A stretch of 46,843 nt of DNA, from the NCBI GenBank assembly GCA_934597125.1, contig CAKTQM010000012.1, positions 1-46,843 of the forward strand, in the 5' to 3' direction. Below the pieces are notes generated by a model. It made no database searches and had not been told where the DNA came from. It worked only from the letters and a program-made list of their open reading frames with translations. The first letter of the stretch is position 1, and every line of letters starts with the position of its first letter. The position numbers and the translations under genes were made by a program. This DNA comes from an uncultured Oscillospiraceae bacterium. GTDB lineage: Bacteria; Bacillota; Clostridia; Oscillospirales; Oscillospiraceae. This document shows, piece by piece, positions 22,980 to 29,736 of this stretch.

Positions 22980-25475
22980 ATGAAAGAAAAATTCGTGGTA
23001 ACAGGTATGACCTGCGCCGCCTGTTCGGCCCACGTGGAAAAGGCGGCAAGCGCCCTTCCCGGCGTCAGCAACGCGGCGGTGAACCTGATGCTGGGCACCA
23101 TGATGGTGGACTACGATCCGGAAAAGGTGACGCCCCAGCAGATCATCGCCGCCGTGGAGAGCGGCGGCTACGGCGCCAAGCGGGCCGCCGACGTGAAGCG
23201 GAATATCCATCAGGAGCAGGATCAGGCTCTGCTGAACATGCGCCGCCGCCTGATATGGTCGCTGGTGTGTCTGGTGCCCCTGTTCTATATCAGTATGGGC
23301 CACATGATGGGCCTGCCCCTGCCGTCGTTTCTGACGGCCAGCCACCTGACCCACGCCGCCGCCCAGTTGCTATTCTGCGTACCCATTCTGATCCTGAACC
23401 GCAGCTATTTCACCGTGGGCTTCACCCAGCTGTTCCGCCGCAGTCCCAATATGGACACGCTGGTGGCGCTGGGCGCCAGCGCGGGACTGGTCTACAGTCT
23501 CATTGAAATGGCCCGCCTTGCGGCGGGACAGGTCACCGGCATGCCCCAGCTCTATTTCGAGTCGGCGGGCATGATCTGCGCGCTGGTTACCGTGGGCAAA
23601 TATCTGGAGGAGCGCAGCAAGGGAAAGACCACCGACGCCATCTCCGCCCTGCTGGCTCTGGCGCCCGACAGCGCCGTGGTGAAGCGTGACGGCGCGGAGG
23701 TCACCATTCCGGCGGAGGATATCCGGACGGGCGACATCGTGGTGGTGCGTCAGGGAGGCAAGATCCCCGTGGACGGCGTGGTAGTCAGCGGCAGCGGCTC
23801 CGTGGACGAGTCCGCCATCACCGGCGAGAGCCTGCCGGTGGAGAAGGCGGTGGGCGACGCCGTTACCTCCGCCACCGTGAACCAGAGCGGCTATCTGGAG
23901 CTAAAGGCTACCCGCGTGGGCGCCGACACCACCCTGTCCCAGATCGTGAAGCTGATGGAGGAGGCCTCCTCCAGTAAAGCCCCCATCTCCCGTCTGGCCG
24001 ACAGGATCAGCGGCGTGTTCGTGCCGGTGGTTATGTCCATCGCCCTGCTGGCGGCGCTGCTGTGGGCCTTTGCGGGGGGGCAGAGCGTGCAGTTCTGCCT
24101 GTCGGTGGGCATCGCCGTGCTGGTGATCTCCTGCCCCTGCGCCCTGGGTCTTGCCACCCCCGTGGCGATCATGGTGGGCACCGGCAAGGCCGCCGAAAAC
24201 GGCATCCTCGTCAAATCCGCCCAGTCGCTGGAGCTGATGGGCCGCGTGGATACCGTGGTGCTGGATAAGACCGGCACCGTCACCCGGGGCAAGCCCCGCC
24301 TCACCGATTGCTTCGCCGCCGACGGCGTCACCGAGGAGGAGCTCCTCTGCGTGGCCGCCAGCGTGGAGCAGCCCAGCGAGCATCCCCTCAGCCGCGCCGT
24401 CACCGAGGCGGCAGGGGAGCGGCACATCCCCCTGTGCGATGTGTCCGATTTCGCCGCCGTCCCCGGCGGCGGTGTCCGCGCGGTGCTGCATGACGCCGCC
24501 GTCTTCGCCGGAAACGCCGATTACATGCGGCAAAACGGCGTCCCCATCGACGCCCTGACCCCGCAGGCGGAGCGCTGGGCCGAGGATGGCAAGACCGTCC
24601 TCTACTTCGCCCAGCAGGGCCGCCCTCTGGGGATGCTGGCGGTGGCCGACACCGTCAAGCCCGACAGCGCCGCCGCCATCGCCGCCCTGAAGCGTTCCGG
24701 CTGCCGCGTGGTGCTGCTGACCGGCGACAATACCCGCACCGCCAACGCCATCGCCCGCCAGGTGGGCGTGGATCAGGTCATCGCCCAGGTGCTGCCCCAG
24801 GATAAGGCCGCCTGCGTGGAGAAGCTGCAGAAGGAGGGCCGTCTCGTCGCCATGGTGGGCGACGGCGTCAACGACGCCCCCGCTCTGGTGCAGGCGGACG
24901 TGGGCCTTGCCATCGGCGCGGGCACCGATATCGCCATCGAGTCGGCGGATATCGTGCTGATGAAAAGCAGCCTTGCCGATGTGGCCGCCGCCGCGGAGCT
25001 CAGCCGCGCCGTGCTGCGGAATATCCGCCAGAATCTGTTCTGGGCCTTCTTCTATAACAGCGTGGGCATCCCCATCGCGGCGGGCGTGTTGTATCCGTCC
25101 CTGCAGCTGCTGCTGGATCCCATGATTGCCGCCGCCTGCATGTCCCTGAGCAGCGTGTGCGTGGTGTCCAACGCCCTGCGCCTGCGGCTGTGGAAGCCCA
25201 AGACCAGACCCGTACCCCATGCCGCGCCCGCGGCAGAAGAAAATACAGCCGTTCAAGAGGAGGAACCCCCTATGAAAAAGACCCTGACGATCGAGGGCAT
25301 GATGTGCGCCCACTGTGTGGCCCACGTGGAAAAGGCCCTGTCCGCCGTGTCCGGCGTCCAGTCCGTCGCCGTTGACCTGACCTCCGGCACCGCCGCCGTC
25401 ACCGGCGATGCCCCCGACGACGCCCTTCGCGCCGCCGTTACCGGGGCGGGCTATACGGTGAAGGATATCCGGTAA
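22980..25475 (+). CDS. copA: Cu(I)-exporting P1B-type ATPase CopA with a C-terminal CopZ-like domain (831 aa)
   Basis: CopA pumps Cu(I) out of the cell. An N-terminal HMA domain has CAAC (12-15), followed by membrane helices, the actuator TGES, the intramembrane Cys385-Pro-Cys387 ([10 protein letters not shown]), the phosphorylated Asp429 in DKTGT, the SEHPL motif and [10 protein letters not shown]. After the last helices a linker (about 745-764) leads to a second complete HMA domain with CAHC (776-779). Met765, the first residue of that domain, is preceded by GAGGAGG (25257-25263) with 8-nt spacing, a sign that the domain may also be made separately or that a copA-copZ pair became fused. Confidence 0.95.
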   Translation: MKEKFVVTGMTCAACSAHVEKAASALPGVSNAAVNLMLGTMMVDYDPEKVTPQQIIAAVESGGYGAKRAADVKRNIHQEQDQALLNMRRRLIWSLVCLVPLFYISMGHMMGLPLPSFLTASHLTHAAAQLLFCVPILILNRSYFTVGFTQLFRRSPNMDTLVALGASAGLVYSLIEMARLAAGQVTGMPQLYFESAGMICALVTVGKYLEERSKGKTTDAISALLALAPDSAVVKRDGAEVTIPAEDIRTGDIVVVRQGGKIPVDGVVVSGSGSVDESAITGESLPVEKAVGDAVTSATVNQSGYLELKATRVGADTTLSQIVKLMEEASSSKAPISRLADRISGVFVPVVMSIALLAALLWAFAGGQSVQFCLSVGIAVLVISCPCALGLATPVAIMVGTGKAAENGILVKSAQSLELMGRVDTVVLDKTGTVTRGKPRLTDCFAADGVTEEELLCVAASVEQPSEHPLSRAVTEAAGERHIPLCDVSDFAAVPGGGVRAVLHDAAVFAGNADYMRQNGVPIDALTPQAERWAEDGKTVLYFAQQGRPLGMLAVADTVKPDSAAAIAALKRSGCRVVLLTGDNTRTANAIARQVGVDQVIAQVLPQDKAACVEKLQKEGRLVAMVGDGVNDAPALVQADVGLAIGAGTDIAIESADIVLMKSSLADVAAAAELSRAVLRNIRQNLFWAFFYNSVGIPIAAGVLYPSLQLLLDPMIAAACMSLSSVCVVSNALRLRLWKPKTRPVPHAAPAAEENTAVQEEEPPMKKTLTIEGMMCAHCVAHVEKALSAVSGVQSVAVDLTSGTAAVTGDAPDDALRAAVTGAGYTVKDIR
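25257..25475 (+). other. Internal ribosome site and CopZ-like reading frame inside copA
   Basis: GAGGAGG (25257-25263) lies 8 nt before an in-frame ATG at 25272. Initiation there would give a 67-aa protein, [15 protein letters not shown] onward, with the full length and motif of a CopZ copper chaperone. The site is as strong as those of the genes around it. Whether it is used is inference. Confidence 0.6.
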
Positions 25476-25488
25476 TTTCAGTAAATCA

Positions 25489-25526
25489 GCAACAAAGGCC
25501 CCCTCGTCAGAGGGGGCCTTTGTTGC
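25489..25526 (+). terminator. Terminator of csoR-copA
   Basis: A perfect 17-bp stem (25489-25505 with 25510-25526, loop GTCA), GCAACAAAGGCCCCCTC with its complement, sits 14 bp after the copA stop. The U tract is weak. Confidence 0.85.
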
Positions 25527-25586
25527 CTTATTGCACCGGCGCTTTGTGCAATTTCTCCAATGTCACCACAAATTTTTTGCCATTCT

Positions 25587-25645
25587 GACAAAATGTGCGG
25601 AAAACGGCAAAAACGCATTGCACTTTTCGAAGAAAGTGCTACACT
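25587..25645 (+). promoter_or_regulatory. Promoter and conserved upstream block of the second tasA-like gene
   Basis: TTGCAC (25618-25623) and TACACT (25640-25645) with a 16-bp spacer. The GACAAAAT block begins at 25587, 31 bp before the -35, the same geometry as at 232-290. Sequence between block and -35 aligns without gaps with the first locus. Confidence 0.68.
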
Positions 25646-25660
25646 ATATTTATATATGCC

Positions 25661-25925
25661 CAAACCCTATAGGGTTTGCTGTTTTTTCTGAAAGAAAAAA
25701 CAGCAGGTGAGGTGTGTTCGAATTTCAGTTGGCATAACGGTCGCGGGTGGCAATGCCGCGGCCTTTGTGCGTCTGACCTCCCCGTAATGGGCAGACAGAG
25801 CGTTGGTTGCTTGCTCTGTCTGCCCCATCAGACCGGAGGACAGGCCATAAGCGGCGTCTGCGCGGAATGCCGGAGCGCAGGCGTTTGACCCGCCGGTAAA
25901 TTTTGAATGGGGAGGACATGTACAT
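25661..25925 (+). ncRNA. Structured 5' leader RNA of tasA-like gene 2 (candidate cis-regulatory element)
   Basis: Same order of elements as 344-618: hairpin A (25661-25678), hairpin B (25678-25688 with 25694-25704, loop TGAAA), hairpin C (25739-25746 with 25756-25763), pseudoknot GTCTGA/TCAGAC (25771-25776, 25828-25833) and CCTCC/GGAGG (25777-25781, 25835-25839) around the identical 12-bp hairpin (25789-25800 with 25814-25825), and hairpin E (25855-25863 with 25875-25883) with the shared loop ATGCCGGA. The ribosome site GGGGAGG (25909-25915) is a perfect 7-bp complement of CCTCCCC (25777-25783). Stems A, B, C and E differ in sequence from copy 1 but keep pairing. Confidence 0.74.
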
Positions 25926-27815
25926 ATGTCAACCAAGAAAGCAACAAAACGCGCATTGCTAACCAGTATTCTGGCGATCTGCCTGTGTCTGGTTATGCTG
26001 ATCGGCTCCACCTTCGCGTGGTTCACCGACACCGCCAGCACCAGCGTCAACAAGATCCAGTCCGGTACGCTGGATGTGGGTTTGGAGATGAAAGACGCTG
26101 ATGGCAAATGGGTTTCCGCCGAGGGCAAGACCCTTACCTTCAAGACAAAAGACAACAGAGCAGCAGACCAGATCCTCTGGGAGCCGGGCTGCACCTATGA
26201 GCTGCCCGAACTGCGCGTAGTCAACAACGGCAATCTGGCGCTGAAATACAAGGTGGAGATCACCGGTATTGTCACGAATTCCGCGCCTGTAGCGGGGAGT
26301 CCGAATCTGAATGATGTTATTACATGGACGATCGTTACCAGTGATAGAAATGAGGCTAAGGATGAAAGTGGTAACGTTCTTTCTGGGCAATACTATCTGC
26401 TGCCTGCCAATACCACTACCGCTCCTCTGACCATCAAAGGTCACATGAAGGAAGATGCCGGTAACGAATATCAGGGGCTGTCCATTGAGGGCATTTCCGT
26501 CACCGTCTATGCTACTCAGTATACTTACGAATACGACAGCAGCAATAACCAGTACGATAAGGATGCTGCTTACAAGGGCTCTCAGGAATTCACCAGCGGC
26601 ACACACGTTCTGGATAAGGGCGGCGTGGCTCTGGCGACCGATGCACGTCCGGTAGCCGTGTATGCAACCGGTAGTGACACTAATGTTACCATCACCGGCG
26701 GTTATTATGACGGCGGTTCCGGCGGCGAATATAACGTAGCTGTTTGGGCGAATGACGGAGCGACGGTTACCATCAAGGACGGCTACTTCACCGTAGGCGC
26801 CGATAAGAATGGGGAAGCCAACTCGGTTATCTATTCTACTGGCGGCACCATCATCATTGAGGGCGGCTTCTTCCAGACGGATTATAGCTGGAATGGCAAG
26901 TATTATGTCCTGAACCAGCAGAACAATACCCCCGGCACTATTACCGTTAAGGGCGGTACTTTCGTCAACTATGACCCCTCCAAGGGCGATGACAACCTGG
27001 GCGGCAGCTTCGTGGCCGACGGCTATTCCGTCATCTCCGAGAAGCATGGCGAAGATACATGGTACACCGTGGTTAAGGGCACCGGCGCTGTCGCTGGTAC
27101 GCAGGAAGATCTGAACAACGCTATTAGAAACAACACTTCTGCCACCATCAAGCTGTCCACCGCTGGCACCTACACCCTGCCATCTCTGGATAACAAAGAC
27201 ATCACCGTCAAAGGCACCAAGGACACCGTGGTGGATATGACGAGCGCAGGCAATAATACTACCGGAGCGGTTATCAACAAGGCCGACAGCGCTCAATTTG
27301 AAGGCGTGACCGTCAAATTTGATGAGGATACTAATTATACAGGCTTCCAACACACGAATAAACTCGTTTACAAGGATTGTACCATCATCGGCAGACAAAC
27401 GCTGTACGCCGACAATGTAGAGTTTATCAATTGCAAATTCGTTCAGGATAAAGCTGATGCTTACCATGTCTGGACATACGCAGCGAAGAATGTAACCTTT
27501 ACCGATTGCGAATTTACCAGTACCGACTGCAGCAAGGCTGTGCTTTGCTATTGGGATGCTGGCGATGGTTATACCTTGACTCACACCTTTAATGACTGCA
27601 AATTTACATGTAATGGAACGGCGGAGAAGTCTGCTATTATGATCAATCCGTCGGCAAATGGCACGAATACTTATGTCATTAGCATCAACAATTGCACCGC
27701 TACTGGTTATGCCCAAAATGGCATCACTGATCAGACAATCGTTGGTGTGAAGGAGACGGTCAAGGACACCATTACTGTCAACATCAATAATGCAACTGTC
27801 TACACCAACCCCTAA
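25926..27815 (+). CDS. TasA/camelysin-like secreted protein with SipW-type signal peptide and extended beta-helix (629 aa)
   Basis: This is the larger paralogue of the gene at 619-2019. Signal peptide and first mature residues (1-50, with TFAWFTD) are almost the same, down to 69 identical consecutive nucleotides. A TasA-like domain follows (ILWEPGCTYELPELRVVNNGNLALKYKVEI; GNEYQGLSIEGISV; ATQYTYEYDS). Residues about 215-385 are an insert absent from the smaller paralogue with ITGGYYDGG, IKDGYFTVG, IEGGFFQTD and VKGGTFVNY turns. The C-terminus from about 390 is shared and carries DCTI, NCKF, DCEF, DCKF and NCTA repeats. It is probably an extracellular beta-helix protein of fibre or matrix type. 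The ATG follows GGGGAGG by 10 nt. Confidence 0.8.
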   Translation: MSTKKATKRALLTSILAICLCLVMLIGSTFAWFTDTASTSVNKIQSGTLDVGLEMKDADGKWVSAEGKTLTFKTKDNRAADQILWEPGCTYELPELRVVNNGNLALKYKVEITGIVTNSAPVAGSPNLNDVITWTIVTSDRNEAKDESGNVLSGQYYLLPANTTTAPLTIKGHMKEDAGNEYQGLSIEGISVTVYATQYTYEYDSSNNQYDKDAAYKGSQEFTSGTHVLDKGGVALATDARPVAVYATGSDTNVTITGGYYDGGSGGEYNVAVWANDGATVTIKDGYFTVGADKNGEANSVIYSTGGTIIIEGGFFQTDYSWNGKYYVLNQQNNTPGTITVKGGTFVNYDPSKGDDNLGGSFVADGYSVISEKHGEDTWYTVVKGTGAVAGTQEDLNNAIRNNTSATIKLSTAGTYTLPSLDNKDITVKGTKDTVVDMTSAGNNTTGAVINKADSAQFEGVTVKFDEDTNYTGFQHTNKLVYKDCTIIGRQTLYADNVEFINCKFVQDKADAYHVWTYAAKNVTFTDCEFTSTDCSKAVLCYWDAGDGYTLTHTFNDCKFTCNGTAEKSAIMINPSANGTNTYVISINNCTATGYAQNGITDQTIVGVKETVKDTITVNINNATVYTNP

Positions 27816-27832
27816 CCCCAATCTCAAATTAC

Positions 27833-27864
27833 CCCCCGCTCCCCTGCAAGGGGAGCGGGGGTTT
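27833..27864 (+). terminator. Terminator of tasA-like gene 2
   Basis: CCCCCGCTCCCCT (27833-27845) pairs with AGGGGAGCGGGGG (27849-27861), 13 bp, followed by TTT. It starts 18 bp after the stop codon. Confidence 0.87.
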
Positions 27865-27866
27865 CC

Positions 27867-27925
27867 TGTACCAATAACCCCGTTTTATGTACCAAAAGTG
27901 TACCCATAACAGGCATTAATGTACC
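27867..27925. repeat. Two tandem 27-bp units with helically phased TGTACC
   Basis: TGTACC occurs at 27867, 27888, 27899 and 27920, with spacings 21, 11 and 21 bp. The two units (27867-27893, 27899-27925) share TGTACC-x-ATAAC at one end and ATGTACC at the other. They lie between convergent transcription units with no gene of their own. A protein-binding array is possible. Confidence 0.5.
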
Positions 27926-27938
27926 GATAAAACAGGCA

Positions 27939-27966
27939 AAAACGCTCCCTCAAGGGGGAGCGTTTT
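27939..27966. terminator. Terminator-like hairpin between convergent units
   Basis: AAAACGCTCCC (27939-27949) pairs with GGGAGCGTTTT (27956-27966). T tracts on both strands make it a possible terminator for the minus-strand polA-rimI-tsaD operon. Confidence 0.68.
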
Positions 27967-28000
27967 CAGCTTGCCGAAAAATGCTGCGGGGTACGCAGAA

Positions 28001-28136
28001 AAAGGCTCCCCTGTGTAAGGGGAGCTGGCACGGCGCAAGCCGTGACTGAGGGGTTGCCCCGAAAAGCAGAAGCCGTTCAGAACAATCCCCCAGTCTCGCT
28101 GCGCTCGACAGCCCCCTTTACACAAGGGGGCCTTTG
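28001..28136 (+). repeat. MITE-like palindromic repeat, copy 3 (downstream of tsaD)
   Basis: AAAGGCTCCCCTGTGTAAGG at the left and ACACAAGGGGGCCTTTG at the right form the terminal inverted repeats, each folding on itself. Inner parts include CACGGC-GCAA-GCCGTG and GAGGGGTTG...CAATCCCCC. The plan matches copies 1 and 2. It lies about 30 bp after the tsaD stop. Confidence 0.72.
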
Positions 28137-28166
28137 GTGCGCTGCATGGCGGTTTTTGTTTCGGCT

Positions 28167-29183
28167 TTAATACACCAGCCGATCCAATTCCATCGTGGCG
28201 AACCCGTTCAATGTCAGATCGCCCCGCACGCCGGACAGGTACTCGTAATAGCCCTGTGCGCCGATCATGGCGCCGTTGTCGCCGCACCATTTCAGGGGCG
28301 GCAGATAGAGCTTCACGCCCCGCTTTTGGCACAGCGTTTGCAGGTCGGCGCGGATGATGGAGTTGGCGGCCACGCCGCCTGCCGCCACCAGAACCCTCCG
28401 TCCCGTCTGCTCCAGCGCCAGCGCCGCCCGCTCCGTCAGCTCGTCGCTGACGGCTTGGGTGAAGTCCCGCGCCAGCGCCGCCTCGTCCAGCGCCTCGCCC
28501 TTTTGCGCCGCGTTGTGCGATAGATTCACCACGGCGGTTTTCAGGCCGGAAAAGCTCATGTCCAGCGGCGCGCCGTCCACATGGGCACGGGGCAGGTCGT
28601 ACACCCCGCCCGCCGACTGCTGGGCCAGCTGATCCATGGGCCTGCCGCCGGGGTAGGGGAGACCCAGCACACGGGCGGCCTTGTCGAAGCACTCGCCCGC
28701 CGCGTCGTCCCGGGTGGCGCCCAGCACCGTCATGTCCGTATAGTCCGCCACATCCACGATCAGCGTGTTGCCGCCGGAGATAGCCAGCGCCAGAAACGGC
28801 GGCTCCAGCTCCGGAAAGGCCAGATAGTTGGCGGCGATGTGCCCCCGCACGTGGTGTACCGGCACCAGCGGCACCCCCAGCGCCCAGGCGACGGACTTGG
28901 CAAAGCTGACGCCCACCAGCACCGCGCCGATGAGCCCCGGGGCGTAGGTGACGGCTACCGCGTCGATGTCCCGCTTCGTCAGTCCCGCCTCCCGCAGCGC
29001 CTGCTCCGTCAGTCCCGCGATGGCCTCCACATGCTTGCGGGAGGCGATCTCCGGCACCACGCCGCCGTACAGGGCGTGCATGTCCGCCTGGGACAAGATG
29101 GCGTCGGACAGCACCTGACGGCCATCCCGCACCACCGCCACGGCGGTCTCGTCGCAGGAGGATTCAAACGATAGAATGTTCAT
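28167..29183 (-). CDS. tsaD: tRNA N6-threonylcarbamoyladenosine transferase TsaD (338 aa)
   Basis: TsaD moves the threonylcarbamoyl group onto A37 of ANN-decoding tRNAs. The start MNILSFESSCDETAVAVV, the metal-binding HVRGH (111-115), VVPEIASRKH and the later ISGGNT and SFSGLKTAV motifs are all family hallmarks, and the length is normal. ATG 29183 overlaps the rimI TGA. rimI-tsaD adjacency is usual in Firmicutes; tsaB and tsaE are not in the window. Confidence 0.98.
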   Translation of the reverse strand: MNILSFESSCDETAVAVVRDGRQVLSDAILSQADMHALYGGVVPEIASRKHVEAIAGLTEQALREAGLTKRDIDAVAVTYAPGLIGAVLVGVSFAKSVAWALGVPLVPVHHVRGHIAANYLAFPELEPPFLALAISGGNTLIVDVADYTDMTVLGATRDDAAGECFDKAARVLGLPYPGGRPMDQLAQQSAGGVYDLPRAHVDGAPLDMSFSGLKTAVVNLSHNAAQKGEALDEAALARDFTQAVSDELTERAALALEQTGRRVLVAAGGVAANSIIRADLQTLCQKRGVKLYLPPLKWCGDNGAMIGAQGYYEYLSGVRGDLTLNGFATMELDRLVY

Positions 29184-29653
29184 GCCTGCTCCTCCTCACC
29201 AAAATCCCGCGTCAGGATCAAAGCGTCCTCCTTGGGAAGGTCGTAATAGTTGCGCCGCCGTCCCCGCTCCGTAAAACCGAAGGCGGTGTACAGGGCGATG
29301 GCCGCCGCGTTGCTGGGCCGCACCTCCAGCGTCAGAAACGCCAGATGCTGCCCCGCCGCGAAATTGCAGAACACCTGCAGCAGCTGCCCCGCGATGCCCT
29401 GACGGCGGTATTCGGGGAACACGGCCACGTTGGTGATGTACCCCTCGTCCGCCGCCACCAGCAGCCCCGCGTAGCCCACCACCTTGCCGCTTTGGGCGTC
29501 CAGCGCCGTCAAAAACGCGGCGCACTGGTTTTCCAGCTCCTCCGCCAGCATGTTCCGCGACCAGGGGCGGGAGAAACACGCCCGCTCCAGCGCCGCGATC
29601 TCGTCCAGATGGTCGGCGTTCATGGGGACAATCTTTATCTGTGTTTTTTCCAT
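29180..29653 (-). CDS. rimI: Ribosomal protein S18-alanine N-acetyltransferase RimI (157 aa)
   Basis: A GNAT acetyltransferase: the acetyl-CoA loop is in FPEYRRQGIAGQLLQ, with ACFSRPWS near the start and LEVRPSNAAAIALYTAFGF in the second half, the characteristic RimI stretch. RimI acetylates the N-terminus of S18. I start at 29653 (MEKTQIKIV), with AGGG nine nt upstream; the longer frame to 29740 reaches back into the intergenic region. It is coupled to tsaD by an ATGA overlap. Confidence 0.92.
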   Translation of the reverse strand: MEKTQIKIVPMNADHLDEIAALERACFSRPWSRNMLAEELENQCAAFLTALDAQSGKVVGYAGLLVAADEGYITNVAVFPEYRRQGIAGQLLQVFCNFAAGQHLAFLTLEVRPSNAAAIALYTAFGFTERGRRRNYYDLPKEDALILTRDFGEEEQA

Positions 29654-29736
29654 AATGTTTACCCTGCTTTTTTCAGATTTTTGGGTGCCGCTGTGCGGGG
29701 AACGCATGTAGGGGAGGGGCTGAACCCCGCCCCGAC

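Noticed and set aside
27916..28692. 258-codon minus frame across repeat copy 3 and the tsaD end
   Set aside because: It is out of frame with tsaD and encodes Arg/Gly-rich shadow sequence.
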